From Ignavibacterium sp. (lineage in GTDB: Bacteria > Zixibacteria > MSB-5A5 > GN15 > PGXB01), in the NCBI GenBank assembly GCA_020724775.1, contig DYGG01000001.1:178784-242783 (forward strand): 64,000 bases of DNA, given 5' to 3'. A program made the position numbers and the translations under genes. Positions 48,914-58,389 of the stretch are shown here, piece after piece; the stretch's first letter is position 1; each line of letters opens with the position of its first letter. Below the pieces are notes generated by a model. That model searched no databases. It was not told the origin of the DNA and saw only the letters and a program-made list of their open reading frames with translations.

Positions 48914-51037
48914 TCACCGCGTGAGATAAGCGCCGAGTGCTCCACAAAGGAGCACCGACAATATTGAAACCAGAATACAATCAACTCCTATTATCGGGAG
49001 CAGGACAGTAAGCGGAAGAATTGCTCCTACAGACGAGCCCAGAATTTCGACGCCGTAACCGATACCCCGATTGGCATGGGCGCGACCATAATAATATCTA
49101 CCGGTAGCGGCGACAAAGAGGCTGCCGGTGCCAAGCGCCACCGTAAAGAGAAAGAGCAGATGATAGTACAGAGCGTATTTGGGGAGAATGCTGTCATAGG
49201 TCAAAAGGAGTAATCCCGAGGCCAGTATGAGCAACATGATTGATGGGATGGAAAGACTGTCGCTGGCGCTTCGAAGCGCCAGATATGTACCGAGCGCAAG
49301 TCCCAGCATGAATACTCCCACCAGAAGCCCCAGGTCCGAATAAAGCGCCCCGGCGCTTGACTGGAAAAGATAAAAGGAGACCAGTTCCAGAGAGAGGGAG
49401 GCAAATCCGGCGACAAAATAAAGAATAAGGGCGAAATTGCGTCGGCGATGGCGCCTGATAAGCGCCGTTAGGTACAGAACGATAAACATAGCCGCGGCGA
49501 GTATAGCCGCGTAAGGACGCTCTAAAAGTATCGTCACCATTACTCTGGCGAACCTCTCGGTCTGCGCCTGAAAAACAGCCCCCCTTTGAACTAAGGATGG
49601 CTTTTCCACTTGATTGATAGCGTTGTCTGTCTGCAAAGCTTGATTGAGCCTTGCTATTTTCAAAGACTGAAGGCGGTCTTCCAGAAATCCCCGATTTACA
49701 AATGCAGTCGAGAATCCCAGTTCTTCGGTTCTCCGGATAATTTCTGCAGCCGGAATATTAATGACCGAATCGGCTGAGGCAAAAAAGAGTGTGGTTTCGC
49801 CGGGCCAGAATGTAACATATGGGAAGGAGGCGCGAATGCTGTTATATATTACAGCCAGCGCTCTTCCTTTCTCATCAGATATATGGCGGTCGCTATCATA
49901 GGGCGTGTTCAGAAGAACAACCCCCTTTGGATTCAATGCCGTTCTCAATTGACTGAGGAAAGATGCAGTTAATAGACGGTTCCCCAGGTAGGTTTCTGTT
50001 TCGCCGATATTTATGACGGCATAATCAAATCGGCTGACCAGGTCCCGTCGGGAGAAAAAAGCAATCGGGTCATCGTTTATCACTGTCAGATTAGATGGCC
50101 TCCCGAAAAGTTGACTCCCTATCTCCTCGAGTTTAGCGCGTGGGTCAAGGCAGACAATTTTAAGACTGGGCAGAGAGTCCGCCAATTCCGAAAAGAGAAA
50201 ATCACCTCGGCCGACATATAGAAAACTGTTACCTTCCGGATTATAAAGGAGCGGGGTAATCAGGGAATATTCGGCGGCGCTCCGATCGGGGAAAGTAGTT
50301 TCCCGCAGATTATCGGTTATAAGGCTGATATTCTCGGCATTGCGGATTATCGCTTGCTTGCCGTACGGGGTTTCAAAACTGTCGATAACTTCAGTAGGGG
50401 CGTATTTGATCTTTTCAATTTTCCACTCCAACTCTGGGATCGCAATTATCACAAATAGCGCGCAGACCAGAACGATAGCCGATTGTAACCAGAGATTTAA
50501 CTTTTTTACAACCATAAATGTCAAAGTAAGAGATGCAATTATGATGGCGATGGATAGCCCCGTGACGGACAGAGAGAGAAATGCCGTAACCGCCGCTCCG
50601 CCTACAAACGCCCCCCATCCTTCAAAGAGATATACCTCGGCAACCGCCGCGGCCGGTTTGTATCCTTCTGCGGTTATCGCCGGGAATAACGCTCCTGATA
50701 CAAACCCAACAGGGAAAATGGCGAGTGTTGATATAAGCAGCGCCTTGCCGAGAGGAATAACTTCTCCCGGAATCAGGCCCAGCAATTGCGGCGCAAAACG
50801 AATTGCCAACAGGACTATAAGCAGCAGAAGAGACCCGGCCAAGAACAATGTCTTGAGGCGAAGTCCTCTTTTTTCATTTCCACGCCAGAATGACCCCAGC
50901 GCCACCGCTAACAACCAGGCGAAAAGAGTAATTCCGATAAATAATTCTCTGCCATTTAAGGTTGCCAATACCTCCCTTAAGATTAAGACCTGCGCCCCGA
51001 CCGAAAAAAGACCAAGAAAGAATGCCTGGCGTTTCAT
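48914..51037 (-). CDS. Polytopic membrane protein with spermidine-synthase-like domain
   Basis: 707 residues from ATG 51037, sharing one base with the stop of the radical SAM gene (TGATG). N-terminal block of about six to seven membrane helices (1-205), a soluble spermidine-synthase/methyltransferase-like domain (about 215-430, with YVGRGDFLF as the SAM/decarboxy-SAM-binding loop and ALNPKGVVLLNTP), and a C-terminal block of about seven helices (500-707). Such fused proteins are widespread in environmental genomes, but their reaction is not established. It lies in one unit with the radical SAM and DUF362 genes. Confidence 0.75.
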   Translation of the reverse strand: MKRQAFFLGLFSVGAQVLILREVLATLNGRELFIGITLFAWLLAVALGSFWRGNEKRGLRLKTLFLAGSLLLLIVLLAIRFAPQLLGLIPGEVIPLGKALLISTLAIFPVGFVSGALFPAITAEGYKPAAAVAEVYLFEGWGAFVGGAAVTAFLSLSVTGLSIAIIIASLTLTFMVVKKLNLWLQSAIVLVCALFVIIAIPELEWKIEKIKYAPTEVIDSFETPYGKQAIIRNAENISLITDNLRETTFPDRSAAEYSLITPLLYNPEGNSFLYVGRGDFLFSELADSLPSLKIVCLDPRAKLEEIGSQLFGRPSNLTVINDDPIAFFSRRDLVSRFDYAVINIGETETYLGNRLLTASFLSQLRTALNPKGVVLLNTPYDSDRHISDEKGRALAVIYNSIRASFPYVTFWPGETTLFFASADSVINIPAAEIIRRTEELGFSTAFVNRGFLEDRLQSLKIARLNQALQTDNAINQVEKPSLVQRGAVFQAQTERFARVMVTILLERPYAAILAAAMFIVLYLTALIRRHRRRNFALILYFVAGFASLSLELVSFYLFQSSAGALYSDLGLLVGVFMLGLALGTYLALRSASDSLSIPSIMLLILASGLLLLTYDSILPKYALYYHLLFLFTVALGTGSLFVAATGRYYYGRAHANRGIGYGVEILGSSVGAILPLTVLLPIIGVDCILVSILSVLLCGALGAYLTR

Positions 51038-52179
51038 CAGAATATACCCGGCACGACTTTCCGGCAAAACCGACAGAGATTCCTCTCGATATTTTTCTGC
51101 AATATTTGATACCCCCGCCGCTCGATCAGAATCTTGCCGCACTTTGGGCAGTAAGTCGATTCCGCCCGGTGTCCCGGAAGATTGCCGAGGTAAACATACT
51201 CAAGTCCTTCCGCGCGGCAGATTTCATACGCCCGCTCCAGTGTTGTTTGCGGAGTGGGGGGAAGATTTTTTAGGAGGTATAGAGGATGGAAGCGCGAAAA
51301 GTGGACCGGTGTCTCGATACCGATATAATTTTTTATCCAATGCGCCAGGTCACGGAACTCGGCCTCCGAGTCGTTTAGAGTCGGCACCACCAGATAGACA
51401 ATCTCCAGCCAGGCGCCGGAATTTTTTATCTGAATGATGGCATCCAGCACAGGTTTCAATTGTCCGCCGACAATGTTCCGATAATAGTCTTCTCGAATCG
51501 CCTTCAAGTCAACTTTGACGGCATCCAACTGCGGAAGGAGTGCCTTGAGCGGCTCCGGCTCGATATAACCGCCGGTTATCATGACTGATTTGATGCCACT
51601 CTTCTGTCCCAGTTCCGCGATGTCATACATAAATTCATAAAATATCACCGGCTCCGAATATGTATAGGCAATGACCGGAACTCGCTCCCTTATGCAGATA
51701 TCAATCGCCGCTTGCGGGGAGAGTTCAAAGTTGTCGGTTTGTTCCGGTCGCATCTGCGAAATCTCCCAGTTCTGGCAGAACTTGCAGTTAACATTGCATC
51801 CGGCCGTCGCCAGCGAAAACGCCCTGGCGCCGGGAAGAAAATGAAAAAGAGGTTTCTTCTCGATCGGGTCGATATTGGCGGAGCAGGGAAAGCCATAGAC
51901 TAGGGTGTAATATTTGTCGGCGCGATTCTCTCGAGTGCCGCAGTATCCTCTTTCGAGGTCGGTTACTCGGCATCTGCGGGGACAGATTTGACATTCGATT
52001 CCGCCGCTCTCGAGTCTCTTGTAGAAACGGGCTTCCTTTGAAGAAAGTTGTTTTGTGAAAGAGAAGGCGCAGGCGTTTTCAATTCCACCCAGAAATCGAG
52101 GAAGGAACTCGGTGCCGGCGAGGGTCGTGGCAAGGGTTCCCCCTGCCACTGATTTTATGAAGAGACGTCTTTTCATCAA
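51037..52179 (-). CDS. amrS: AmmeMemoRadiSam-system radical SAM enzyme with Tat-like N-terminus
   Basis: 380 residues. Radical SAM motif C128-x3-C132-x2-C135 (CNVNCKFC), preceded by another cysteine cluster C63, C66, C70, C80 (CQICPRRC...YCG) and followed by a C-terminal zinc-ribbon-like pair (CPKCGK, CRFC). This matches the PflA-like member of AmmeMemoRadiSam systems. The N-terminus M-M-K-R-R-L-F-I-K plus a weakly hydrophobic stretch resembles a twin-arginine signal, which is unexpected for a radical SAM enzyme. It overlaps the DUF362 gene by 4 bp. Reaction unknown; radical chemistry on a protein or lipid is only a guess. Confidence 0.85.
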   Translation of the reverse strand: MMKRRLFIKSVAGGTLATTLAGTEFLPRFLGGIENACAFSFTKQLSSKEARFYKRLESGGIECQICPRRCRVTDLERGYCGTRENRADKYYTLVYGFPCSANIDPIEKKPLFHFLPGARAFSLATAGCNVNCKFCQNWEISQMRPEQTDNFELSPQAAIDICIRERVPVIAYTYSEPVIFYEFMYDIAELGQKSGIKSVMITGGYIEPEPLKALLPQLDAVKVDLKAIREDYYRNIVGGQLKPVLDAIIQIKNSGAWLEIVYLVVPTLNDSEAEFRDLAHWIKNYIGIETPVHFSRFHPLYLLKNLPPTPQTTLERAYEICRAEGLEYVYLGNLPGHRAESTYCPKCGKILIERRGYQILQKNIERNLCRFCRKVVPGIF

Positions 52180-53132
52180 AACAGACTCCCTTCATGCAGG
52201 GCGCCTTGGCTGTCCATAGTCTTTACGTTGAGTTGAATATTCTTGACATCAGCAGTGCCGTACTTCAGCCGCTCCGCGGTTGCCAGGTATCTGACGGGAC
52301 GTCCCGATTTTTCAAGACTGGGGAGGTTATGGGCGGCACGGAGATGTTCCAGAATTTGAAGAGCGACAGTATCAGCCGCCACCGGGTCATCCGATAAGAT
52401 AATGCCGCCGTACTCAGTCAGGTAGCGGCTGTCAAATCCGGGACCGCCATTATATTGAATGCGGAAGGCATCGATAATAGTCAGTTTCAGTTTCTCTTTA
52501 ACCGGGGCAATCCCGAGTACCTGGGCGGCGAATGGGTCGCAGTTGCTGTCATGGTACTTATTAGGATTGTTGATTACCCCGTACAGATTTTTCAGCCCCC
52601 CCGAGAGTCCTGCAATGGAGTGGTCTTTCAATACCGGCAGATTTATGAGCGATTTAATCTCCTCGGTGAGAATCCGACTGACCAGAGAATTAACCTCGCC
52701 GGAAGAATATATTTCACGGCTGTAGCCGAAACGGCTGACATCGGTGCCGAAGGCTCGCACGCCAAATGACGACAGATTCAGTTTGAAGCCGGCACCATCC
52801 AGTTCATTGCTGGTGCGGTCCCAGATAATTATATCGTTCTCATCGCGGCCGTTTCTTACCAGAAGCGCTATGAGCGCCTCCACCAGAGCCACCGACGTTG
52901 AATTATATTGCCTCGTCAGGCAATTAACTTTGAGACCGATGACTCCAGGTGGAATATATTTCTTAATAGCATCTGTGACTTGAACCATTCCGGTTAATTC
53001 GTTCAGCCCGACCTCAAGCATGGTCATAAAAACTCCCACACTCGGAGACTTTGCCTCTGAGGGCCGCTCTGACCTTACTACAACCACCCGGCTCATACTG
53101 TCATATACAATCGATATCGTTTGGTCTGTCAA
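52176..53132 (-). CDS. DUF362 protein
   Basis: 318 residues of the DUF362 type: SRVVVVRSERP start, GLKVNC segment, NLPVLKDHSIAGLSGGLKNLYGV core, and ILSDDPVAADTVALQIL near the end. The C-terminal ferredoxin domain seen in some relatives is absent. Start choice: TTG 53132 has AAGGA eight bases upstream, while ATG 53096 starts exactly at the first conserved strand and the TTGACA at 53127-53132 could instead be a -35 element. First gene of the unit DUF362-radical SAM-membrane protein. Confidence 0.75.
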   Translation of the reverse strand: MTDQTISIVYDSMSRVVVVRSERPSEAKSPSVGVFMTMLEVGLNELTGMVQVTDAIKKYIPPGVIGLKVNCLTRQYNSTSVALVEALIALLVRNGRDENDIIIWDRTSNELDGAGFKLNLSSFGVRAFGTDVSRFGYSREIYSSGEVNSLVSRILTEEIKSLINLPVLKDHSIAGLSGGLKNLYGVINNPNKYHDSNCDPFAAQVLGIAPVKEKLKLTIIDAFRIQYNGGPGFDSRYLTEYGGIILSDDPVAADTVALQILEHLRAAHNLPSLEKSGRPVRYLATAERLKYGTADVKNIQLNVKTMDSQGALHEGSLF

Positions 53133-53185
53133 CTCTTTTTTCCTTGACCGGCTGAACTTTGTGCGGTATTCTCTTGATTACAGAT

Positions 53186-54712
53186 ATGTCACATTTTCGC
53201 ACCATATTAGAGTCTTTATTGATACTCCTAATTTGCCGCTGTTTACCAGCATCGGCAGAAGTTCGCCAGCCGGCCGTTGCCGGGCAGTTCTACCCGGCAA
53301 GCAAGGTTGCCCTTTCAACTATGGTGACAGAGCATCTGGGGGCTGTCTCCTCATCCGAGCCAATCGACGGCGATATTATCGCTCTCATTGTTCCGCACGC
53401 CGGTCTGGTTTATTCCGGTCCTATCGCGGCGCATGCTTATAAGTTAATTAACGGAAACTCTTTTGACCGGGTTGTTCTCTGCGGTGTGTCACATCGTCAT
53501 CGATTTAAGGGGATTTCGGTCTATGGTCCGGGCATAGTATGGAAAACTCCTCTGGGCGAGGTGCCGTGCGGTGACGAAATCTGCCGGAAGTTGCTCGGCT
53601 CATTTGAAGGAGTGGAGGTAATCCCCGAGGCTCATCTGCAGGAACACAGCCTCGAGGTGCAACTTCCTTATTTGCAAACGGTGCTGACCGGCTTCAAGAT
53701 AATTCCGATTATTATGGGATACCCGGATGAAGAGAACATAACTCTCCTTGAAAAGGTTCTTACGGGTGTCCCGGATGAGGGAAGAACCGTCCTGATTGCT
53801 TCGACCGACTGGCAACATTACCGGTCCGCATCCGAAGGATGGAAACTCGACTCGGTCGGAATAGACTGTATCAAAAATCTTGATGCCGACCGTCTGGAAA
53901 AGAGTTTGCAAACCGGCAAGACCGAAATGTGCGGGGGAGGAGCGGCAGTTGCCGTAATGCGTGCCGCCATTAGCAGGGGCGCCAATCGAGTAAAAATTCT
54001 TAAATACGGCGATTCCGGCGACCAGAGCGGCGACAAAAGTAGCGTGGTTGGATATCTTGCGGCGGTTATTTATCGCTCCGGGAAGGAGTCTTCAAACGAT
54101 GAAGTTAAAATCGATGAAAAATCTGAGACCGCTCTGTCCGTCACGACTACCGATACTGCGCTTTTCAACGAGCGGGATTTGACGTCCGATGTCAAAAATA
54201 AACTCCTGAGTCTTGCCCGTAATTCAATTCTATCGTATATGGAAAACCGTACTGTTCCGGCAATTGAAACTGACGGATGCCTGGGTAAACCAGGCGCCGC
54301 ATTTGTAACCTTGACCCGTAATGGCCATCTTCGCGGCTGTATCGGTCAAACCGCCGCCACCGAGTCGATATCAGGCACGGTGGCGAATTGTGCCATCCAG
54401 GCTGCTTTCGGCGACCCGCGCTTCCTGCCGGTCGGACCTGATGAATTGCCGCAACTGCATATCGAAATCTCCATTCTCACTCCGCTGAAAAAAATAACTT
54501 CACTGGATGAAATCGAAGTGGGCCGTGATGGCTTGATGATTGCTTACGGCAATAGCCGGGGGCTCCTGCTGCCTCAGGTGGCGGCTTCTTATCGATGGAG
54601 CCGCGAGGAATTCCTGATACAACTTTGCCGCAAAGCCGGCATTCCTCCGGAGAGTTATCGCAGACCGGAAGCGGTGATATATAAGTTTGGGGCAATCGTT
54701 TTCGGCGAGTAA
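53186..54712 (+). CDS. Memo-AMMECR1 fusion (AmmeMemoRadiSam proteins B and A) with signal peptide
   Basis: 508 residues from ATG 53186 (an upstream TTG at 53159 would put a signal peptide inside). A hydrophobic N-terminus (LLILLICRCLPASA) ends in an AXA-type cut site, so export is predicted. Memo domain about 25-295 with conserved histidine/aspartate segments VPHAGLVYSGP, GVSHRH and STDWQHY. AMMECR1 domain about 320-505 with LRGCIG. Both halves look complete. Divergent from the DUF362/radical SAM unit, with about 50 bp between starts, indicating shared control. Memo proteins resemble dioxygenases; the joint function is unknown. Confidence 0.85.
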   Translation: MSHFRTILESLLILLICRCLPASAEVRQPAVAGQFYPASKVALSTMVTEHLGAVSSSEPIDGDIIALIVPHAGLVYSGPIAAHAYKLINGNSFDRVVLCGVSHRHRFKGISVYGPGIVWKTPLGEVPCGDEICRKLLGSFEGVEVIPEAHLQEHSLEVQLPYLQTVLTGFKIIPIIMGYPDEENITLLEKVLTGVPDEGRTVLIASTDWQHYRSASEGWKLDSVGIDCIKNLDADRLEKSLQTGKTEMCGGGAAVAVMRAAISRGANRVKILKYGDSGDQSGDKSSVVGYLAAVIYRSGKESSNDEVKIDEKSETALSVTTTDTALFNERDLTSDVKNKLLSLARNSILSYMENRTVPAIETDGCLGKPGAAFVTLTRNGHLRGCIGQTAATESISGTVANCAIQAAFGDPRFLPVGPDELPQLHIEISILTPLKKITSLDEIEVGRDGLMIAYGNSRGLLLPQVAASYRWSREEFLIQLCRKAGIPPESYRRPEAVIYKFGAIVFGE

Positions 54713-54720
54713 GGGCATCC

Positions 54721-54749
54721 TTGACAAGCGGTTTTAATATTGTTATGAT
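54721..54749 (+). promoter_or_regulatory. Sigma-70 promoter for the manC operon
   Basis: TTGACA (54721-54726), 17-base spacer, TATGAT (54744-54749), 30 bases before the start codon of manC, with GGAGG at 54768-54772. It should drive the whole plus-strand run to the right edge. Confidence 0.8.
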
Positions 54750-54778
54750 ATTAATTTACAGGAAAATGGAGGTCCCAT

Positions 54779-55858
54779 TTGATTTACGGAGTCATACTTG
54801 CCGGCGGGCGGGGAGAAAGGTTCTGGCCTCTCTCTCGCGCTGACCGTCCCAAACAACTTCTGCGACTCATTTCCGACCGGACTATGCTGCAAGAGACTAT
54901 TGACCGCGTTTTACCGCTGATTCCGATGGAGCGCATCTTTGTCGTTACCTCCGAAAATATGATCAGGCCGATTCTTGATGAAATCCCATCTTTGAAACCG
55001 GAAAACATTCTGGCGGAGCCTCGCGGCCGTAACACCTGCCTTGCCATAGGGCTTGCCGCGGAACATCTTAGCCGAACTGACCCTGATGCCGTTATGGTAG
55101 TTCTCTCTGCCGACCATATCATTCGTCCCGCCGAGCGGCTAATTGAGATAATCAAGGCGGGGGCGGAAGTCGCTGCCCAGGAAGAGCGGCTGATAACTAT
55201 CGGTATCGAGCCGACCCGCGCCGAGACCGGATATGGATATATAAAACTGGGTCAGCAGCATAAGAAGGTTAATGGGTATGCCTTCTATACGGTCGATGCC
55301 TTCACCGAAAAACCGAAAGCGGTGGTGGCGCAGGAGTATTACTACGGACGGAAACATCTCTGGAATTCGGGGATGTTTATCTGGTCGGTGAAATCGATTC
55401 TTAGTTCCATAGGCCAGTGCCAGCCCGATATGAGGGAGATGCTCGGCGGATATGCCCGGGGTATTGGCACCGGCGAAGAATGGGCACTTCGGACCGACCT
55501 TTATGACAAAGCCGAACCGATTTCCATCGATATTGCCGTCCTGGAAAACGCCGAAAACGTTTTGACCATAAAAGCAGACGTTCTCTGGGATGATGTTGGG
55601 AGCTGGAATGCCCTTGAGCGGTATAAAGATAAAGACCGCGATAATAATGTGATTATCGGTGCCGCCAGAATTTCGGATGTGTATGAGACTACCATCTATA
55701 ATGAGGCTGACGGAATGATTGTCTCTATTGGCGTCTCCGACCTGGTGATTGTCAAAACCGATAAGGTGGTTCTTGTGGCTCATAAGACAAAGGCCAACGA
55801 CATCAAGAAAATTCTCTCTCAGTTTGCCGAGGACAAAGACCTGCAGAAATTTCTCTGA
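54779..55858 (+). CDS. manC: Mannose-1-phosphate guanylyltransferase
   Basis: 359 residues from TTG 54779 with GGAGG six bases upstream. The signature LAGGRGERFWPLSR (residues 7-20), the PKQLL segment and the FTEKP segment are those of GDP-mannose pyrophosphorylases. It makes GDP-mannose for glycans. The C-terminal isomerase (cupin) domain of bifunctional types is absent. First gene of the operon. Confidence 0.92.
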   Translation: MIYGVILAGGRGERFWPLSRADRPKQLLRLISDRTMLQETIDRVLPLIPMERIFVVTSENMIRPILDEIPSLKPENILAEPRGRNTCLAIGLAAEHLSRTDPDAVMVVLSADHIIRPAERLIEIIKAGAEVAAQEERLITIGIEPTRAETGYGYIKLGQQHKKVNGYAFYTVDAFTEKPKAVVAQEYYYGRKHLWNSGMFIWSVKSILSSIGQCQPDMREMLGGYARGIGTGEEWALRTDLYDKAEPISIDIAVLENAENVLTIKADVLWDDVGSWNALERYKDKDRDNNVIIGAARISDVYETTIYNEADGMIVSIGVSDLVIVKTDKVVLVAHKTKANDIKKILSQFAEDKDLQKFL

Positions 55859-55860
55859 TT

Positions 55861-56463
55861 ATGAAGATTACATCGACTTCAATACTGCTTCTATCGCTGA
55901 TTTTTATGGCCGGCTGTGGCGGGATGCGGTTAACCAAAGGAAAAGATGACAGGGGAAAAGTCCGGTTCACGCCGGAAACATACCCTCTCAATATCCCGGA
56001 AGATATGGCGGTCATACCGGCGCTCTATCCAATGCCTGCTCCTGATTCGGCGCCACGGCTTCTTTCCCCTCCGGCACCTCAAACTACATTCCGAATTGAC
56101 AGCACCACAGCGCCATTGGAACTATATCGGGTGCAGATATTTACTTCCCGTACTTATGGACCGGCGGTCCGGGAGCAAAGTATCGCCTCGGAAATTTTCG
56201 ACAAAAGAGTGGCCCTCGACTACGAAGTTCCTTACTATAAAGTGCGACTCGGTGATTTCGAAAACCGCCGTCAAGCCGAAGACTATCTCTCCATTGCAAA
56301 GGACACCGGTTATGACTCTGCCTGGGTAGTGCGGGTCACCCTGAATGTCCAAAATCTTGAGCCGACCTATCGCGCTACCGATGCCGAGAGCCGCTATCAA
56401 TCGCCGTCCATGCCATCGGAAACCGAAATAAATAATGACAGCACCTCTAATCCTGGATATTGA
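55861..56463 (+). CDS. SPOR-domain lipoprotein
   Basis: 200 residues. Lipoprotein signal with lipobox MAGC (Cys19). A proline-rich spacer (about 50-80) precedes a SPOR domain (about 85-165: YRVQIFTSR...YYKVRLGDFENRRQAEDYL). SPOR domains bind denuded septal peptidoglycan, so a role in division or envelope upkeep is likely. Starts two bases after manC and overlaps the next gene by 29 bp. Confidence 0.85.
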   Translation: MKITSTSILLLSLIFMAGCGGMRLTKGKDDRGKVRFTPETYPLNIPEDMAVIPALYPMPAPDSAPRLLSPPAPQTTFRIDSTTAPLELYRVQIFTSRTYGPAVREQSIASEIFDKRVALDYEVPYYKVRLGDFENRRQAEDYLSIAKDTGYDSAWVVRVTLNVQNLEPTYRATDAESRYQSPSMPSETEINNDSTSNPGY

Positions 56464-57070
56464 TCCTCATGCCCCTCGTGGTGATATCATCACGAAAGCC
56501 GCCGCCATGCTGAGAGACGACGGTCTTATTGTGGCGCCGACGGAGACGCGCTACGGTTTATTAGCCCGTCATGACCGTCGCCCCGCTCTGGAGAAGTTGA
56601 TTAACATAAAAGGACGGAAGGCAAACATTCCGGTCGCCCTCTTTGTGCCGTCTTTTGATGACATTAGCATGCTGGGAGAGTTGAGTCGCCTGGCTGAAGA
56701 GATAGCGCATAGTTTTCTGCCCGGTCCTCTGACCCTGGTTCTGAAGGCAAAGAAAGATTTCGGTCCGCCTCTGGTAGTTGACGGCAAGATAGGAATTCGG
56801 TATTCATCATCGGAGGTGATAATGGCGCTTCTAAAGGCATCTGAATTTTATGCCACGGCCACCAGCGCCAACCTTTCGGGACAGGAACAACCGGCTACGA
56901 TAGATGAAATCGCCGCCATGCTGGGTGAAAACGTCTCCTTATACCTGAACGGCGGTCTGCTGGCCGGTGATGTCTCTACAGTCGTCGATTGTTCGGGAGC
57001 GATGCCTCAGGTGCTTCGCGAGGGAGCAATTCCGAAATCTGAAATTGCCCCCTTCCTGGAGACGATATGA
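56435..57070 (+). CDS. tsaC: YrdC/Sua5-family threonylcarbamoyl-AMP synthase
   Basis: 211 residues, a stand-alone YrdC domain: PTETRYGLLA, KGRKANIPV and SANLSGQEQP motifs. It should make threonylcarbamoyl-AMP for the t6A37 tRNA modification. The substrate lysine/arginine pocket (KGRK) is present, though the usual YGL motif is preceded by TRY instead of TVY. Overlaps neighbours on both sides. Confidence 0.85.
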   Translation: MTAPLILDIDPHAPRGDIITKAAAMLRDDGLIVAPTETRYGLLARHDRRPALEKLINIKGRKANIPVALFVPSFDDISMLGELSRLAEEIAHSFLPGPLTLVLKAKKDFGPPLVVDGKIGIRYSSSEVIMALLKASEFYATATSANLSGQEQPATIDEIAAMLGENVSLYLNGGLLAGDVSTVVDCSGAMPQVLREGAIPKSEIAPFLETI

Positions 57071-57561
57071 GTGATGCCAGATATCGGGTCATGTTTGTCT
57101 GTACCGGCAACACCTGCCGCTCCCCGATGGCGGAAGGGGGACTGCGAAAACTATTAGATAATCGCGGTATCAATTGGATAGATGTTTCTTCCGCTGGAAC
57201 GGCGGCGGCGTCCGGATTCCCGCCAACCGTATATGCCATAGAAGCCTGTCGGATATGGGAGGCGGATATAAGCGGGCATAAGTCGCGTCCGTTGACCACG
57301 GAATTAATTGAGCAGACCGACCTGATTCTTACAATGACGCCGGCGCATTGTTATGAAGTGGCGCGTTTGTCTCCCGAAGCGCGCCCGCGAACATTTCTTC
57401 TGAAAAATTTCCCTGACGCCGGATGTGACGGCGAAGGTATCGCTGACCCGATTGGCGGGTCGCTGGATATGTATAATCAGACTTTTGTTGAAATAGGCGA
57501 GGAAATCGGGCGGATTCTTCCTATAATCATTGAGAGGGCGCAGCAGAAAAGGGCTCAGTGA
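57067..57561 (+). CDS. Low-molecular-weight phosphotyrosine-phosphatase-family protein
   Basis: 164 residues. P-loop C-T-G-N-T-C-R-S (CX5RS, about residues 12-19) and the general-acid Asp in ADPIGG (near 137) are intact. Could be a tyrosine/arginine phosphatase; neighbours manC and tsaC fit either polysaccharide control or protein-arginine phosphatase YwlE-like roles. Overlaps tsaC by 4 bp. Confidence 0.85.
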   Translation: MSDARYRVMFVCTGNTCRSPMAEGGLRKLLDNRGINWIDVSSAGTAAASGFPPTVYAIEACRIWEADISGHKSRPLTTELIEQTDLILTMTPAHCYEVARLSPEARPRTFLLKNFPDAGCDGEGIADPIGGSLDMYNQTFVEIGEEIGRILPIIIERAQQKRAQ

Positions 57562-57568
57562 AAATCGC

Positions 57569-58384
57569 ATGACCAAGAAAATATTGATTACTCTGGGAGT
57601 TATTGCGATTGTGGCGGCAGCCTATTTTGTCTATGCCTCCCTCCGTCCGGTATCGGCTCAGGCAACCCATGAGATATCGCCCGATCAGGGACTCGACCGC
57701 TATATCGAGAACAACGCATTCGGTCTGGGGGAGAAACTATCTTTTGACATTGGGTACGGCTTCATTAATGCCGGCTATGCCACCATGGAAGTCACCGACC
57801 TGATAGAATTCAATGGTCGCCCCTGTTACCAGATTATCTCCACCGCCAACTCCAACAAGTTTTTCTCCTCTTTTTACCGCGTTGAAGATGTCGTTACCTC
57901 GATTGTAGATGGGGTTGGCATTTATTCCTGGTTTTTTGAGAAGAAATTGAGCGAGGGGAATTATCGCGCCCAGAAAAAATACAATTTTGACCAGCTCAAT
58001 CACCGCGTTTTCTATGAGAAGGATACCATTGATGTCCCTCCCTATGTGCAGGATGCTCTCTCCGTCCTTTTCTACGTGCGAACGCAGGAGTTGAGAGTGG
58101 GTGAATCGATTTTTGTGGATAATTTCACCGACGGCAAGAAATATCCGCTGGAGGTGAAAGTGCATCGCAAGGAAACCATTCGCGTCAAAGCCGGGAAATT
58201 CGATTGCATCGTGGTCGAGCCGCTTCTTCTCAGTTCGGGCATATTCAAGCATGAAGGGAAATTGACGGTCTGGCTGACCGATGACCGCCTGAAAATGCCG
58301 GTTCTGATGAGGTCGAAAGTCCTGGTGGGCTCGATTTCCGCGGAACTGACCGACTATAAACTTGGCGAAATTGTAGATTTTTGA
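57569..58384 (+). CDS. DUF3108 protein with N-terminal membrane anchor
   Basis: 271 residues from ATG 57569, starting just before a hydrophobic helix (about 4-22) that is a signal or anchor. The rest matches the DUF3108 beta-barrel-like periplasmic family: FGLGEKLSFDIGYGFINAG near the start, and a later KAGKFDCIVVEP segment. Function unknown; family members are envelope proteins. 7 bp after the phosphatase gene. Confidence 0.75.
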   Translation: MTKKILITLGVIAIVAAAYFVYASLRPVSAQATHEISPDQGLDRYIENNAFGLGEKLSFDIGYGFINAGYATMEVTDLIEFNGRPCYQIISTANSNKFFSSFYRVEDVVTSIVDGVGIYSWFFEKKLSEGNYRAQKKYNFDQLNHRVFYEKDTIDVPPYVQDALSVLFYVRTQELRVGESIFVDNFTDGKKYPLEVKVHRKETIRVKAGKFDCIVVEPLLLSSGIFKHEGKLTVWLTDDRLKMPVLMRSKVLVGSISAELTDYKLGEIVDF

Positions 58385-58389
58385 CAATT

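Noticed and set aside
54500-54727. 75-codon minus-strand open frame at the end of the Memo-AMMECR1 gene
   Set aside because: Antisense of the conserved AMMECR1 domain; no independent support.
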